From Morella rubra (lineage: Eukaryota; Streptophyta; Magnoliopsida; Fagales; Myricaceae), in the NCBI GenBank assembly GCA_003952965.2, contig CM025850.1, positions 10,793,555 through 10,857,554 on the forward strand: a stretch of 64,000 bases of DNA, written 5' to 3'. Below the pieces are notes generated by a model. That model was not told the origin of the DNA, ran no database searches, and was given only the letters and a program-made list of their open reading frames with translations. Below, in pieces: positions 24,639-37,300 of the stretch. Made by a program: the position numbers and the translations under genes. The stretch's first letter is position 1. The number at the start of each line of letters is the position of its first letter.

Positions 24639-27600
24639 TCATCTAACCCTCCGCTTTGCTTCTCCATAGGCAATTACCCCAAGAACAGTTATGGTGTACC
24701 CACCAATGCCCACAGCAGTAACAGGATTTCTGAACAAGAGTATTGAGATGACAACAGCAACAGCACCTTTTGCATTTCCTAGTACCTGCTCACAGCATAA
24801 TTCCGCGTAGAAACAAACAAAAGAGTACGAGAGTTAGAGAACAGTGGAGCACAATCAACCCTTGTTAACACATGTAAGCATGTCTGCACTTAAGTAATAG
24901 GTTTGAACTTCTTCTCTTGTTCTGTTTGTTTTCTTGAATCAAGGCAATTTTTTCTAATAATATAGGACGGAACCAAAACAACAACTAAGGTTAATAAGAT
25001 CATCATGCTATTGCTTGAAGAACAAGCTTCAACTTGGAGGGAAGCAATGAAGTAATCTGAAGACAAGAACACCCATGCACAGTGTTTGTAATATGTTGTT
25101 GTACAAAATGTAGTCATATCATTACTTCTTCTCGTGATTAACAAAACCAAGACAGTAGAGCTGCCAGTAAACTGAAGGGCACCATTCATGTATGAATTTA
25201 CTCAGATTCATTATGAGAACCCCCGAATAAACTATTTTCCCCAAATAAAGAATTCTAGCAGCCACATTTCAAACAAATAGGGTGAGAAAGAATAATAACA
25301 GGAGATGATGAGAAACTAACAAAGTCCAACCTGAAGTGTTAATGCACTGGTATGTTTTGTCACCAAGAAGTTTAACAGGTTAGCTGAATAGGCCATCACT
25401 GAATTAACCAAAAGAAGCAGCCACACGAATTTATGTTCCTTCCCAATCAATAGACTAGCTTCTAACACGTTGGGCTCCATTACAAGTGATGCAGGCAATA
25501 AAGCTAGAACGGCAATGGGAGACATGTATAGCAGCAAATTCATCGAGTTTAACTTTTCCCTGTAAGTGTAAAACATACCAAGACTGAGTGGACACCAAAG
25601 CAAGCAACTAATGCTCTTTTTGGGTTGAAGAAAACATTGGAAAATAGGAGAAACGACAATTATGCAAATATGAAACATATATACATAATGGAAAATTGGA
25701 GGATTTATTTAAGAGCAAATATGTCCTCGTAATAAAGCGAACGAACAATACAGCCCCTGGTACATGCTATTTAGAGCATCCTTGACATGCACCTAGCTCT
25801 TACGAGATATTTGTAATAAATTTCATAGCTTATGGAAACGGGAAGGTCCAGGGGGTTTGTCTTCTCCTTCCTGCTTTCCCATCAATACAATATATCACGG
25901 TATGAATACGAACGGATCAGGTAGATTTAGGACTTACAATCAGAACTATTGCAAATGTACAGATTAAACGGGCCATTCAAGTTACATGAACAAGTACCAT
26001 CCATCCAGTGCTGTTCTGATGTAACTTATCATGCTAAGAAGATAAAAATATATCATAGAGCACAAGAGAAGAAGGGGAAAAAAAAAGATACTAGTTAAAT
26101 GTAAATTACTTCAATTAGGATAGAAGAATCAAAATAGGTCAGTCCGATGCACAAAGTTGATAAGTTAAACCATTGTAAGAAGAATTGCCAGATGATTCCC
26201 CAATAAAACCACAACCCATTTTATTCTCAAACCAGCCCACATCAAACTTCATTAACTTGTTCCAAACATCCTCGAGATTAAAGAAAGAGAGAGAAAAAAG
26301 ATAGACACTTCCATCAAGCTGAATACAATATGTGTGTTTCATGTATTCTGCGTTCTGCCTTTTCTTTTGTTTTCTACACTTGATATGTGCAATAGAATCA
26401 ATTGTCCGTAGCTACATAGTCTCTGAATGTTGTCACTTCAGTTTTTTTCCCCCTTTCTTCTGATCGCTATGCCTGCTTTACAAGGACAAAACATTCTCCA
26501 ATAACCCACTTTGGGCAGGCTATTGGTTCTACAACCTAGCCAAAAAGGATTATTTCTTTATCCTCTCCTGCCAACTTTTTGAAATGGTATTGCTGGTGGA
26601 TTGACAGCGAAGAAAAGTTTCTGGCATAACAGCAGATTTGGTTTTTGCCAGCAAAACCTTGACCAAAGTCATACATTACCACCTGTGGTGCCTCAACAAG
26701 AAAAGGGCAAACTTGAGGGCATGACCTTAGTAGATAGTTCCTTATTTTTGCAGTTTGCCCCCATCTATTCATTTAAAAAAGGGGTATATATTAGAGATCC
26801 TCATCTACCTTAAGAAGACCACATATCTGATTTCTCATCCTTTCATTTGGGACAGTTGTGAATATTGCAATTGTCCCTATTAGAAGATAATTTGCATAAA
26901 TCAAAATCACCTGGCGTGCATTAGATCATTGATATTACATACAGTGATAATGGAAGCTGATAGTTACGACACAAAATCTTGAGCGAATGTTCACTGAAAG
27001 ATGAGAGATAAACAAGAGATCAGATGATAGCTCAAAGCATTACCCTTCTGAAGAAAGTAGGATACCCTGAAGAACAGACTTAAAGGCCCTTGCAGCAGTG
27101 GCACTTATGCACATTATGAATCCAAACAAATGGAAACCTGGCTCTCCCTGGCACCAACCAATAATTCATGAAACTTACACCAAAACCAGATAAAATTTAT
27201 AAGGAAGATGAAGAGGAAAACAGGAAAGAAAAGACACGAGTAATAAGGAGCTTCATTCTTTTGCAGTCAGGTAAGCAAATGGTTGGAAAAGGGGAGACAG
27301 AGAGAGAGAAGAAGCAGTGTCCACCTCTAAATTTTGACCAAGTATACATCTCTTGCATGATTGCTAAAAGCAACAAGGAATAGCTCAACGGCAACAAGTT
27401 CTTCAACTATCACAACATCTAATGATCTTTCTACGGTACCACTCATGCATACAATATAAAAATCTTATATTGGTATAACAACTATACAACACCATGATTT
27501 CTGTTTAGCTATCTACCAAAACCTAACATTGTGATCCATCTCAGACATGCCAAGAAGTACCACTCATCTCAATATGATGTCATCGCCTACATTCCAAAAT

Positions 27601-28457
27601 CAATTACTCTACCGAGGGATCTATTTTAAAATTTTGATCCAGAATCCTTTCTACCCAGATATCTCTCACAATTGTTGTTATCTTCACCTTGATTTGTCCC
27701 AGTGCACTATGTAGATCCCACTTCTGTTTCACAATCCATTTAACAGAAACACCAGATCTGGATTTGCCGGCATTTATGGTAAAACTGGAACTGTAAGTGT
27801 CAAACTCAATTAATAAAGCAACCGAAAAGACACACACATTCCCTTAGCTCCTAAAACAAGCAACAAATTAAAAAGAGATGGCAACACAAGCTAAGAATTT
27901 TCCCCACACTTGTAAACAGAACCAAATCAGAACTACATTAGCCTACCAAAATATTCAAATTATAGTAATAAAATCAAACAAATCAATCATTCGCGAAACA
28001 AAAACGAACATACCCCACTGGCAATCACAACCCCAGCAACAACTGGCACAAGAGCCGCGTACGTGACCCAAGCTTCTCTCTTAAGGGTAACCAAGAATGC
28101 AAACAGCGCAGTGAAAAACGGCGTCGTGGCGCCGACAGCCTGGTTAAAGGACACCGCAAGGTACCTGAGGGAGATGTTCCCACCGACAACGGACCCACAA
28201 AACACAAGGCTCAAAGTCGCAATCTTGAGGAGCTGGGAACGAGATGTGATGGCCTGGAGAGGCACAATCTTGAGGAACACAATGGAAACGTAGCTGAGGA
28301 CAGCACATGCTGTCATGTGGCACATTGTGAGGAAGATGGGGAACTTGAGGCCATAGTTGGAGAGCAAGAACTTGTTGAGGAGAAGGACACCGATGTTGGA
28401 CGAGTACCAGAGGATGACGAGGGAGAATATGAAAAGGGCTTGATTTTGGGTAGACAT
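24639..28457 (-). CDS. UUAT1-like: Nucleotide-sugar/triose-phosphate translocator family protein (UDP-uronic-acid-transporter-like)
   Basis: Exons on the minus strand: 28457-28014, 27147-27044, 25559-25331, 24785-24639. Phases join exactly into 307 residues, and all introns are GT-AG. The start [11 protein letters not shown] at 28457 is chosen over an in-frame ATG at 28520 because the family begins just before the first membrane helix ([20 protein letters not shown]). Other conserved stretches are [60 protein letters not shown] and [20 protein letters not shown]. It belongs to the TPT/NST-KT group of ten-helix antiporters. The closest relatives I know are Arabidopsis At5g04160 (UUAT1, Golgi UDP-uronic acid import for pectin/mucilage) and At3g10290. 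The exact substrate is inference. It is convergent with the ATPase gene, with 0.79 kb between stop codons. Confidence 0.92.
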
Positions 28458-28586
28458 CTTCCAAGGTTTTGACTCAAATGATGCCTGGATTTGATGGGGA
28501 AGCTCGCATTTGATCGTCAATGGCAGATGTTTTTCGTTTTTGTTTTTGCCTTCTCTTTAAATTCTTTCCGGTCCGGTTTTAACCTG

Positions 28587-28594
28587 CTATATAT
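28587..28594 (-). promoter_or_regulatory. Candidate TATA box of the transporter gene
   Basis: The minus strand reads GATATATAG here, 130 bp upstream of the start codon at 28457. This fits a transcription start near 28555 and a 5'UTR of about 100 nt. Confidence 0.4.
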
Positions 28595-28599
28595 CATTC

Positions 28600-30880
28600 G
28601 ATGTTGTATGGACGTCTAGTTTTGATGGGCGAGGGAGAAAGAATTGTTGTTGGGATGTGCATAAGTTGAGCGAGATGGAAGGAAACATCCTACTAGTGCA
28701 GTTAATCAGCATCCTTTCTTGATTAAAAAAAAATAATCAGCATCCTTTCTTGTGGTTACCTTTCCTGCACTCTCTCTCTCTCTAGATCTAAGAAAAAAGA
28801 AAAAAAATTACATAATTTATACTTTTTTAGACGACAGATATATAAATACATTACAAATATCGATTGTATTTAAGAATAACTGAAGTAAATATTTATTAAA
28901 ATAAAATCTCTGTTTTTCGAAAACAGAGAATTATACGACCAAAATAACATGACATTTGAAAATCAAATTTTGTTTAAGAGTTGGGAAAAAAATAAGAAGA
29001 GAATGAAAAAATTAATTAAAAATAAAAATTAATAAAAAATGAGTAATTTTTTTTTATAATAATAATAAATTTTAAGAATTAAAATTTTAAAAACAAAGTA
29101 ATGAGATCAGTGTAAACTGATTTTCCTCCGCGGTCCTCGGAGTACCACTACCCGATTCCCGAACACCGTGAACGTGAGAATGACGGAATTAGAAAAAAAA
29201 AAAAAAAAAAAAAGCTCCCAAGAGCAAAAGACACATGGCGCCGAGGTCAAACGCCGACTCGTGGAACTAAAAACGACAATGATAGGGCTGCGTCGGTGCC
29301 GGTCAATTCCAGTATTCTACACATTGATCTCAAGGAGCGACACGTGGGAAGTATCAGTGGCACCTGACTGACTTGAACGAGCTATCTTCATAATGGATCC
29401 TTAGCCCGCTGATCGTGATGAAAGGGTCCACGATATGTTTTGCTTGAGGCCGAAACGCAGCAGCATTTTTTATTTTTTTTTTATTTTTTAAAAAAATAGA
29501 AGTATTTATCGAGTTTCAATTATTGTGTTAAATATTCTGAGTAACAGTTAAAATTAAAAGTTAGATATCTGACGGCTGTAATTAAATATATTATTTAAAA
29601 TATTTTAATTGATATGACACATGTGAATCTTAAATTTTAAAATTTTTAATTTCAGTAGTCATACTCAGCACAATGCTCAGCATAATAACCATACTCGCAG
29701 TTATCAGCAACAGAAGAGAGGCCTAAAAGAGTGCAACCCAAATGAACTAACTAATGGAGGCACACTTGTTTCCCAGTACTTAAACTGGTCTAAAAATTTG
29801 AATATTGATTCTTATGGCCCAAACAAACTGCTTCTTATTAACTAATCTCATCTGCTTCTTCAGTTCTTTAAATTAGCAAACAAAAAAAGAGTCCCAGATA
29901 ACGATTAGCAGACTAAAATGAGAAAAACTTTGTGCTTTGCGTGTGAGTTTGGAAGCTCAAATTATTTTATTTATTGGGCTGTTTAGCAGGGGAGGTTGCA
30001 GGGACTTTGTAAGGATAGACTAGTAATCATAACAAGCTCAGAGCGTTTCACTGGACGCTTAGTGCAGTAGAAGAAAAACCATTCTACTCAGAATCTGTCT
30101 CTATCGAAGGGGTTAGTACTTTGTAAGAAGCCAAAAACATTACTCATGGAGATCATGAGTACAGACAGTACAGTACTTGGGAAATTTTTTGGCCATAAAG
30201 CCAAAATGACTTCAGAATAGAAGGAACTGAGTTGTTTGGGCACATGACCTTCTGGCAACTGGAAAGCGAGTCAAAGTTGCAGCTGCCTAACTTTCCCCTC
30301 TATGGCAATTCCGCCTGTCTTCTGTCGTCCTTTTTCTTTTGTCCGTAAGTGCACCGATAATTATTCTCAAGTATGCACTTTTTCTTGCTTGTCGAGTAGG
30401 CAATTTCCCTTTACAGGTCGTGTACCTTGGAAGACAACTCATGGAGTCTATTTCAAGGCCCATATATTTCCATTGCAGACGATATAAGAGAGAAAGATGA
30501 TGGGAGCCTAGCTGCGAGTGGGGCGAACTTCGTTGAAGAGCTCGGACCAAAATTTCGGCTAAGCCAAGGCAGAGGCTTTAATGCTTTAGAAAAGAACAGA
30601 ACAGGGAACGTGGCCATGGACGACGAAGCTACTGCGCTTGCAAGTGCGTTACCATCCGTTATTTAGGGATTCGCGATATGTTCGGGTGGGTAACCGATCT
30701 TCAGCCTCCTAATCAGCCGAAACGTTATCGACGGTCCGGAATCGCGAGATCAATCACCAAAAAATAAGTCCAAAACGTCTCTGGTTGGTGGGGTCCACAA
30801 GTGCTCCGCGCGTCGGACTCCACCTGAGCGCGGAAGCCACCTGTGTGTTTCCGCCACTGCGGCAGTTTACAACATTACCC
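28600..30880. other. Intergenic region between the divergent transporter and coiled-coil genes
   Basis: Contains AT-rich DNA, an A21 run near 29193-29213 and a GC-richer stretch (30410-30850) just upstream of the next gene that probably belongs to its promoter. The ORFs at 30287-30666 lie in that stretch on both strands and lack family resemblance. No RNA gene is seen. Confidence 0.4.
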
Positions 30881-31087
30881 TAAACAAATCATTAATTCCC
30901 ACTCTCACAGTCCCACACCACTCACTCACGCTCCCTCTGGCGACCTCTTTCAGTTGTCAGCCCTTTCGCTTCTTCAATACAAAGAGCCCCAGAACTCTCT
31001 AATTGCCTCTCTCTCAAATGGACGATCGGTTTTAGCTCACAGTTCTCTCTCTTTAATTCCCACTTCCACTTGAAAGTTCTCTCAGGT
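30880..31087 (+). other. Probable non-coding first exon (5'UTR) of the coiled-coil gene
   Basis: A CT-rich leader with many TCTCTC blocks, typical of plant 5'UTRs, ends in CTCTCAG|GTATGG (donor at 31088). It contains a five-codon upstream ORF at 31018-31035 (ATG GAC GAT CGG TTT TAG). The transcription start is not defined. Confidence 0.5.
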
Positions 31088-31368
31088 ATGGATATGTGTA
31101 TGTATTCTGTCTTACTCTCTGTCTGTTCCGCTGTATGGTCCCCGATGAAAAAAAGGATTCACTTTCTCCGTTTTCCTCATATTCATCGAAGAATGAAGAA
31201 TTTCTGACGCCACTCTCTGTGACTGGTTTTGGTCCCCTGGAATGCTGCTTTTCTGGCGGATTTTCTCGGTCCTTTTCAACGTTGAAGAACAAAAAGTACT
31301 TTATTTTCATTGTTCTTCTTTTTCAGAATGACCAGAATACTTGAAATCGTGACTTCGAGTGCTTCATC

Positions 31369-33057
31369 ATGGATGTTATGCTTGGTCGAGCAAGAATATC
31401 TAGCTACAAGAAGAATATAAAAATGCTCTCTCTCTCTCTCTCTCTCTCTCTGGGTTCTAATTTTATAATTATTTTGTTTGTTGACTTTATTTCTTTTTCT
31501 TTTGATAAAATATCTTGCCTTTTCATTTTCTACTAGTTTTGTTATTAGTTGGATTTATTGCTTGGTGTTCTTGTTGCCTTCCTTTGAGACTCACATTTAA
31601 CATTCTCAACTCTGAATGAGCGGCACATTTAACATTCTCAACTGATATTGCATTTTTTTTTCTCAGTTCCTTATTGAAAAGGTTGATTTTGTTTAATTAT
31701 CTACCTATTTGCATTATTGCCCATTCCTTCGCTAAGAATCTTTCCCACTATTCGTCGTCTTACTTTTCTTCGTTTTCGGGGGAAGGGGAAGGGGAAGGGC
31801 TTGTTGTCTTCGGGTAGTAATCAGTTATTACAACCCTTTTTGAGGGGTCCTATTTTGTTCAGTTGTTCATTTGTCCGTTCTTTCCGTACCAGATTGATTT
31901 GGATTACCGCTCTTTATTAATTGGTTTTCTTGAAAATAGTGCCTAGTTCCCATAATACTTTATTAAGGGTTTAACTTTGCTCAATTGACAAAAAAATGGC
32001 ATGACTCTTGACTAAATCCAATTAGTTGTTGTGCCCTGTCCCCTAGTATTTTGAGCTTCCCAGTACATATTTTGCTCGATACATTGTTACTTGATATATT
32101 GTCCGCATTATTCATCTCGAGGGTATTAAACTAGTATACTGTTGAACACCCGTAGTCAAAATTCTTTGTAATTATGCTACTGGTGTTTCTTGAAGTGATT
32201 GTGGAAATTTTGTTATCAAGGTTGAAAGTGGGTCAACAAAATTCTTATATGAAATATGTTTTCCATAGTAACGAAGTCAGTGTTTTCAAAAACCTAGTCG
32301 TCTATTGTTTTATCTTTATGAAGCTATGTACTTCTCTGTCAAGTACTTGAAATTCCGTGTGCTATTGTGTCAGAATGTTCAACCTCTTGAATTTCAGGAC
32401 ATTTTCTTGAGATTCATGGCTTTTGATCTCTGGGACTCATCATATCATCAAGGTTTTAAAGTCTCCCTCGTCAATTTTGCTTTTGATTTTGTATAGAATA
32501 TTTTGTCTCTTGTAACCTATGTGGTATTTGTGTAATTACTGTTCAGTCACACATGAAGGCAATGACAGTACGCTAACTGGATGGCAGTGTGACTTTCACA
32601 CTGGTTATGGATTTGGTACATATGTGCTCCATCACTTCTCGTCTCTGGATCTTTTATTGGCGTTTTCCTTGTTATGTCCATGCATTTTTCTCATATTTGC
32701 TGCCTGTTTCTTTTGTTCACAGATGTGATAGAAGAAGATGCTCTGAATGAGAAATCTTGTGTACAAGTGTTAAGGATATTGATAACAAAGGCAGATACTG
32801 AAATTGATGAACTTGAGCGAGATCTTGTATTACTTCAAAGTGAACTTGCCTGTGCTGAACACAAAGAATGGTCTGAATTATGTTTTAATGCTCTGATGGA
32901 AAAGATTAATTGCCTTAAGATTTCAATAAGGAGTTTGAGGAATGCTGACGAGAATGATATCGAGGTTCAGTTACTAATGCATACAGAACCTGCTAATAGA
33001 GTACATGAAATATTGAGGTCTCTACTCAAAAGTTATTTTCAAGAGAATGATGAGCAG
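31369..33057 (+). CDS. Plant coiled-coil protein of unknown function, 5' part only
   Basis: The certain part is the exon 32723-33057, between TTGTTCACAG and CAG|GTTTGA. It encodes about 112 residues rich in Leu/Glu/Lys: EDALNEKSCVQVLRILITKA, TEIDELERDLVLLQSELACA, EKINCLKISIRSLR, EVQLLMHTEPANRVHEILRS. This is a helical coiled-coil pattern that looks like a conserved plant protein N-terminus, but I cannot assign it. The exon needs one base from the exon before it. The best candidate is 31327-31384 (acceptor TTTTTCAG), with ATG at 31369 and five codons MDVML, giving MDVML-DVIEEDALN. An overlapping upstream ATG at 31328 in another frame makes this start uncertain. No downstream exons are found before the anomalous block at 34.3 kb, so the gene seems cut or continues unrecognised. 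Confidence 0.6.
31424..31451. repeat. (CT)n microsatellite
   Basis: CT dinucleotide run of about 28 bp in the intron following the putative start exon of the coiled-coil gene. Confidence 0.9.
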
Positions 33058-34300
33058 GTTTGATTCTTGGAACTTTCCCAAAACCTTTTCCTCCGTATTC
33101 TGAAATGTGCTCATGTAAGAACTTAAGTAACTTGATATAGGAAGGCTTTATTGCCTCCTCAAATAAATTCGGTACATATTTTGTGGTTGTTGTTGTGTGT
33201 GTTTGACTCTGGGCAAATCTGCATCACTGAGGTACTGAACTACAGGAGATCATTAGAATGAAGGAGCAGAAATTTCTTGTAGACTAAATGTCAAAAAAAG
33301 AGATTTAATTCGAGGTCTTTGATTGGGGAAATGGTTCTAAAAGGGTTGTTGAGCATTTGGCTGGAATAATTTTCAATTTGGTTTTAGGGAAAGAACACCA
33401 TAATGAAGGGGTTAAAATTAATTTTTTCTTTTTACCATTATAAGGGCCTAATAGGTAAATACCCTTTAATAATGAATAAACAACTATAATCAAACTGGTT
33501 GATTTAATTGGGTTTTTGCGGTGTAGAACCATCTTTTCTATTTTACCTGCCATCAGTCCGAGTGCGAGAGAGTGAGTGAAATTGCTCCACAGCATGTAAG
33601 TGGCTTAGGCCAGTCACAGTTACTAGGTTCTAATACAATGCTATACCTTTTAGACAAATTTATGCCACAAGTTGCTAAGAACCTTCCTGGGATTCTGAAA
33701 GAACGATAATGATAAATGTGTAAATTTATAGGCACTTTTTTTTGCATCCGTGGTTCCAACCCTCCCTCAACTTGTATACGTCTGAAGTCAAAGGATAGAT
33801 AGAGAACAAAGAAAGAATGTTATTTACCTTTGTTACGACTGACTTTTGGCATTGAATGGATACTAGGTCTGCATCCATTATACTAATCTTGTGTTGAATA
33901 TTTCTAAGCTTTAGTGGATACATCCTGAGACTTGACTCTGTGCAGGCATCAATTTAATTTTATGACAGGTACGGTCAAACACCTGCAAATTACTAATCTT
34001 GCCAATAAGAGCTAGTCTCAATGATAACTCTACGCTAGATTAATATTCTCAGTTGGCATTTGTTTTTGGAAAAGATAGGAAGTTAATTGGTCTAATCCAT
34101 GGCAAATCTCAATGGTTTCAGTGGGTACCTCCGAGTACTGATCCTTTGATGTGGATTGCTTTTCTCCTATAAATTTTTCTAATTTTATCAGTCATTCACT
34201 ATTTAGTAACTTAAAGCAAATGTTCGTATCTAAATTAACGCCAAGGAAAACCGGCTTTGCTAATAACTGGTGTTTGCAAGTCTGCCTTCTTCTAGTGAGT
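33058..34300. other. Non-coding DNA after the coiled-coil exon
   Basis: Normal AT-rich, CpG-poor plant intron or intergenic DNA. Short ORFs on the minus strand (33305-33923) show no family resemblance. No further exon of the coiled-coil gene was found. Confidence 0.5.
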
Positions 34301-37300
34301 GTAGCTCATAGAACTGCCAGCTAGAACCGCGGAGCACAACGGATAATAAACATCTTGTTTATATATGATATTCTATCTTAATTTGGAGGACCTACCGGAA
34401 GTATTTTTCTCTATTAATGTTGAAGTAATTAATATAGCTATAGTTGTTTCTGTCACATTTGACCACTAAGCAGTTGTGTATATTATTTTGTGATTAATGG
34501 ATGGAAGCAGAGAGTAGAGTGGTACCTTTATCCTGGTATACTAATATTAAGATATTTTTACTTTATTTTTGTGATTGGCGTGTTGAGATTGCTCGAGCCC
34601 TTACTTTTGTAGGTGATTTATTAGTTTTTCTTTGCATGTATAGACTTTTTAACCTGAGCTTCTCTTTCACTTTTCCTTATAATAATGTATCCCCTTATAA
34701 TTGTATTAGTGAGTCTGAGCTACTTGTATTATCATAACTTGCGACAACCAGTAAGTGTGTGAGTTATAATCTGTGTTGTTGGTTTTATTTGACAAGAGGA
34801 ATAGAGCGTTATTGTTTATCTGTATTTTTTCGAAACATTGAAGTCATGTGTGTACGTAATCCTGGTTACCGTCTAGACCGAACCAGTCAAGTTTGTAGGT
34901 ATTGAATATTTTTGATGGTAAATTACTGCACCTGAATATAACAGTGAGAATAATTTAAGATGGTTTTAGAACAAAAGGATCAGATTTCGACGGCAAAACT
35001 GACCTAAACTCTAGTGGAACAGAAATTGCTGATATAATTTGAACACATCTAGATAGTTTAATTGTGCATTTATTTATGAATTCTTTGTGTTTATCTAAAC
35101 ATAAATGAAGCATCTATAATTGTTAAATCATACTTTTTCATTGCTTTGGATCACGTATAATGTCAAGATCGATCTGAGGATTGAATTTATGCAGTTACTT
35201 TCATCCTCACGTAATATGTCCCATGCCCCTTTTCATCCCCTACATCTTTTTCTTTCTGTTGTTATATAACAATTGATGAGTCACTTCTGAGATTTCCAAA
35301 CCACTCATCTCTCCATTCACGCCGTCTACATTAAGTTCGCACTTGCAGTCGTTGTATACTAGAGGTTGAATTTCCTTCTTCTTGTAATCATTGTATAGAA
35401 GTCCACTAATCTAACAATGCTTTCCTGCCACATGAATAGTACAGCCTGCAGTGACAGAGTAGCTTCGCATAGCACTGAATACAAAAGTAAGAAATATGTC
35501 GCTTAGCACAGAGAACTAATTCGGTGATGAGTATTGGCCACATCTGACTGAAAGTAACCTCTTAGATTTTCAGAAGTCGACGCAGCAGTTCTAGTCTGAA
35601 AATCGAGCTAGTGGCACGCAGGTTCTTAGAAGGCACTATATTTATCCATAATCTGTTCAAAATATGCTTCCGCTGGAGTGGATTTTACCCTTTTGTGATG
35701 TGTTTGCTCGGATATTTTGCGATGCTTAGGCATTGATGAGATGTGAGAAGGAAGAACAAGATAGTATATTTGGGTTAATAGTGAGGTTGAGAGGTTAGTA
35801 CTAGCGCCGGTTGGGGTCTCTGGAGTGCGTGCTGGGTGCGTGAGCGCAATGGCCTTGGTAGATCCTCTGAGGTCATCCCTTGTGGTCCTGCCCCTCTGCG
35901 TGTGGTCTGTGAGTATGCTGTATCTGGTATAGATGCGATTCTGAAGGCCTCCAATGTAGCAAGACTGGGAACTCAATCCGGTGTCCATTACGGTTAATTA
36001 GCCCTCGTGGGCTATGATCTATTCCCGATCGAAGAATCGTTTCAAGTTGTCGAAGCGCTGTATTTGTTGCTGTCAAAATTCCGCTTTGACTCGAGCTCAA
36101 GAAATTCACTATTGACACGGCATTGGGCCATGTAGTATGGCTTACGTCTTGTATAGAATTCTAAAGGGCGCGCTCTCCCTTTGCGGAGCGATGTGGTTAT
36201 ACGTCCTTTTGTCATGGTTGATTGTTTGACGAAAATACTGCCCACAATAATCTCATATAGCAATGATTGTATCATTCTCTTTTTTGTGTATTTGGATTTG
36301 TAACTGTCATGCTCTGATACATGTAAGTCGACATTAAGGTAGCATGGTTCTTTTATTTTTCTTCATTTTTGTCTAAAAATTTTGTAATGAACGACTGAGA
36401 GAACACATGCTTGGCCCTTGGCTCAAGCATTCAAGGGGTTGATTGAGGTTGGACCACGTATTAGGATCAAATCTACCAATTAGAAGGAAAAAAAAGTGTA
36501 GGTGGGAATTGAGATAGAAGAATTGAGTGCGATGAGTTGTATTGGTTTTATGTTTCTATCTAGTTATCTGCTTTCTTCTTGGTTATAACATGATTTCTGT
36601 TTTCTCCATTCTTTTTTAAGATAAGCTAGCTTATCTTGTGTTTGCGATTTTCATGATTTGCGATCATTGCTATAATGCTATATATGAGTGTTTGGATTAA
36701 GACGCATTAAATGTCAGGAGCCACTAGAGTATCGCGCGGGCATCGGGATCAAGCACTTCCTTTATATATCCTTCCTTTTATACATGGACAATTACGTTGA
36801 ATATGTAGACCCCAGTTCATTTTCCTATAAACTAATTTGAACGGGTTATGTATAATCTATAGGTACAAGTAAGATAAGACATTGGTGAAGAACTAGGTTG
36901 CTTTCTTCAGACGAGAGGGATTGAAAAAGTGAAAACTCTGATAGTCTTGTAAGCTAATAAAATAATTCTACAGTGATTCTCTTTTGGTCTCGTGTGTGAA
37001 AAATAAATAAGTGAGTCACAAGGCATTCTATAATATCGATATGTTTTAGTGGTCTTTCAAAGGAACTAATCTATGATTGAGTCTCCTCGATTGATTTCGG
37101 AAGGATTGAAGCTGCTTCGATGCCATTTCACCTGCCCAAATGACATCAAAGTACAAAGAGGAAAAAATGCTTCCACAAAAAATAGTTAAGGTTCTTAAGT
37201 GATAGCTGGTTTATTCACTAAAACTGGAACGGCTCCCCAACTTCCTACTATTTAGATATCGCGAGATCAAAAGGCGACAACGAAGCAACCCAACTGCAGG

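Noticed and set aside
35626..36275. Overlapping minus-strand ORFs of 77-120 codons
   Set aside because: No conserved motif, overlapping frames, and they lie in the anomalous CpG-rich block where open frames arise by chance.
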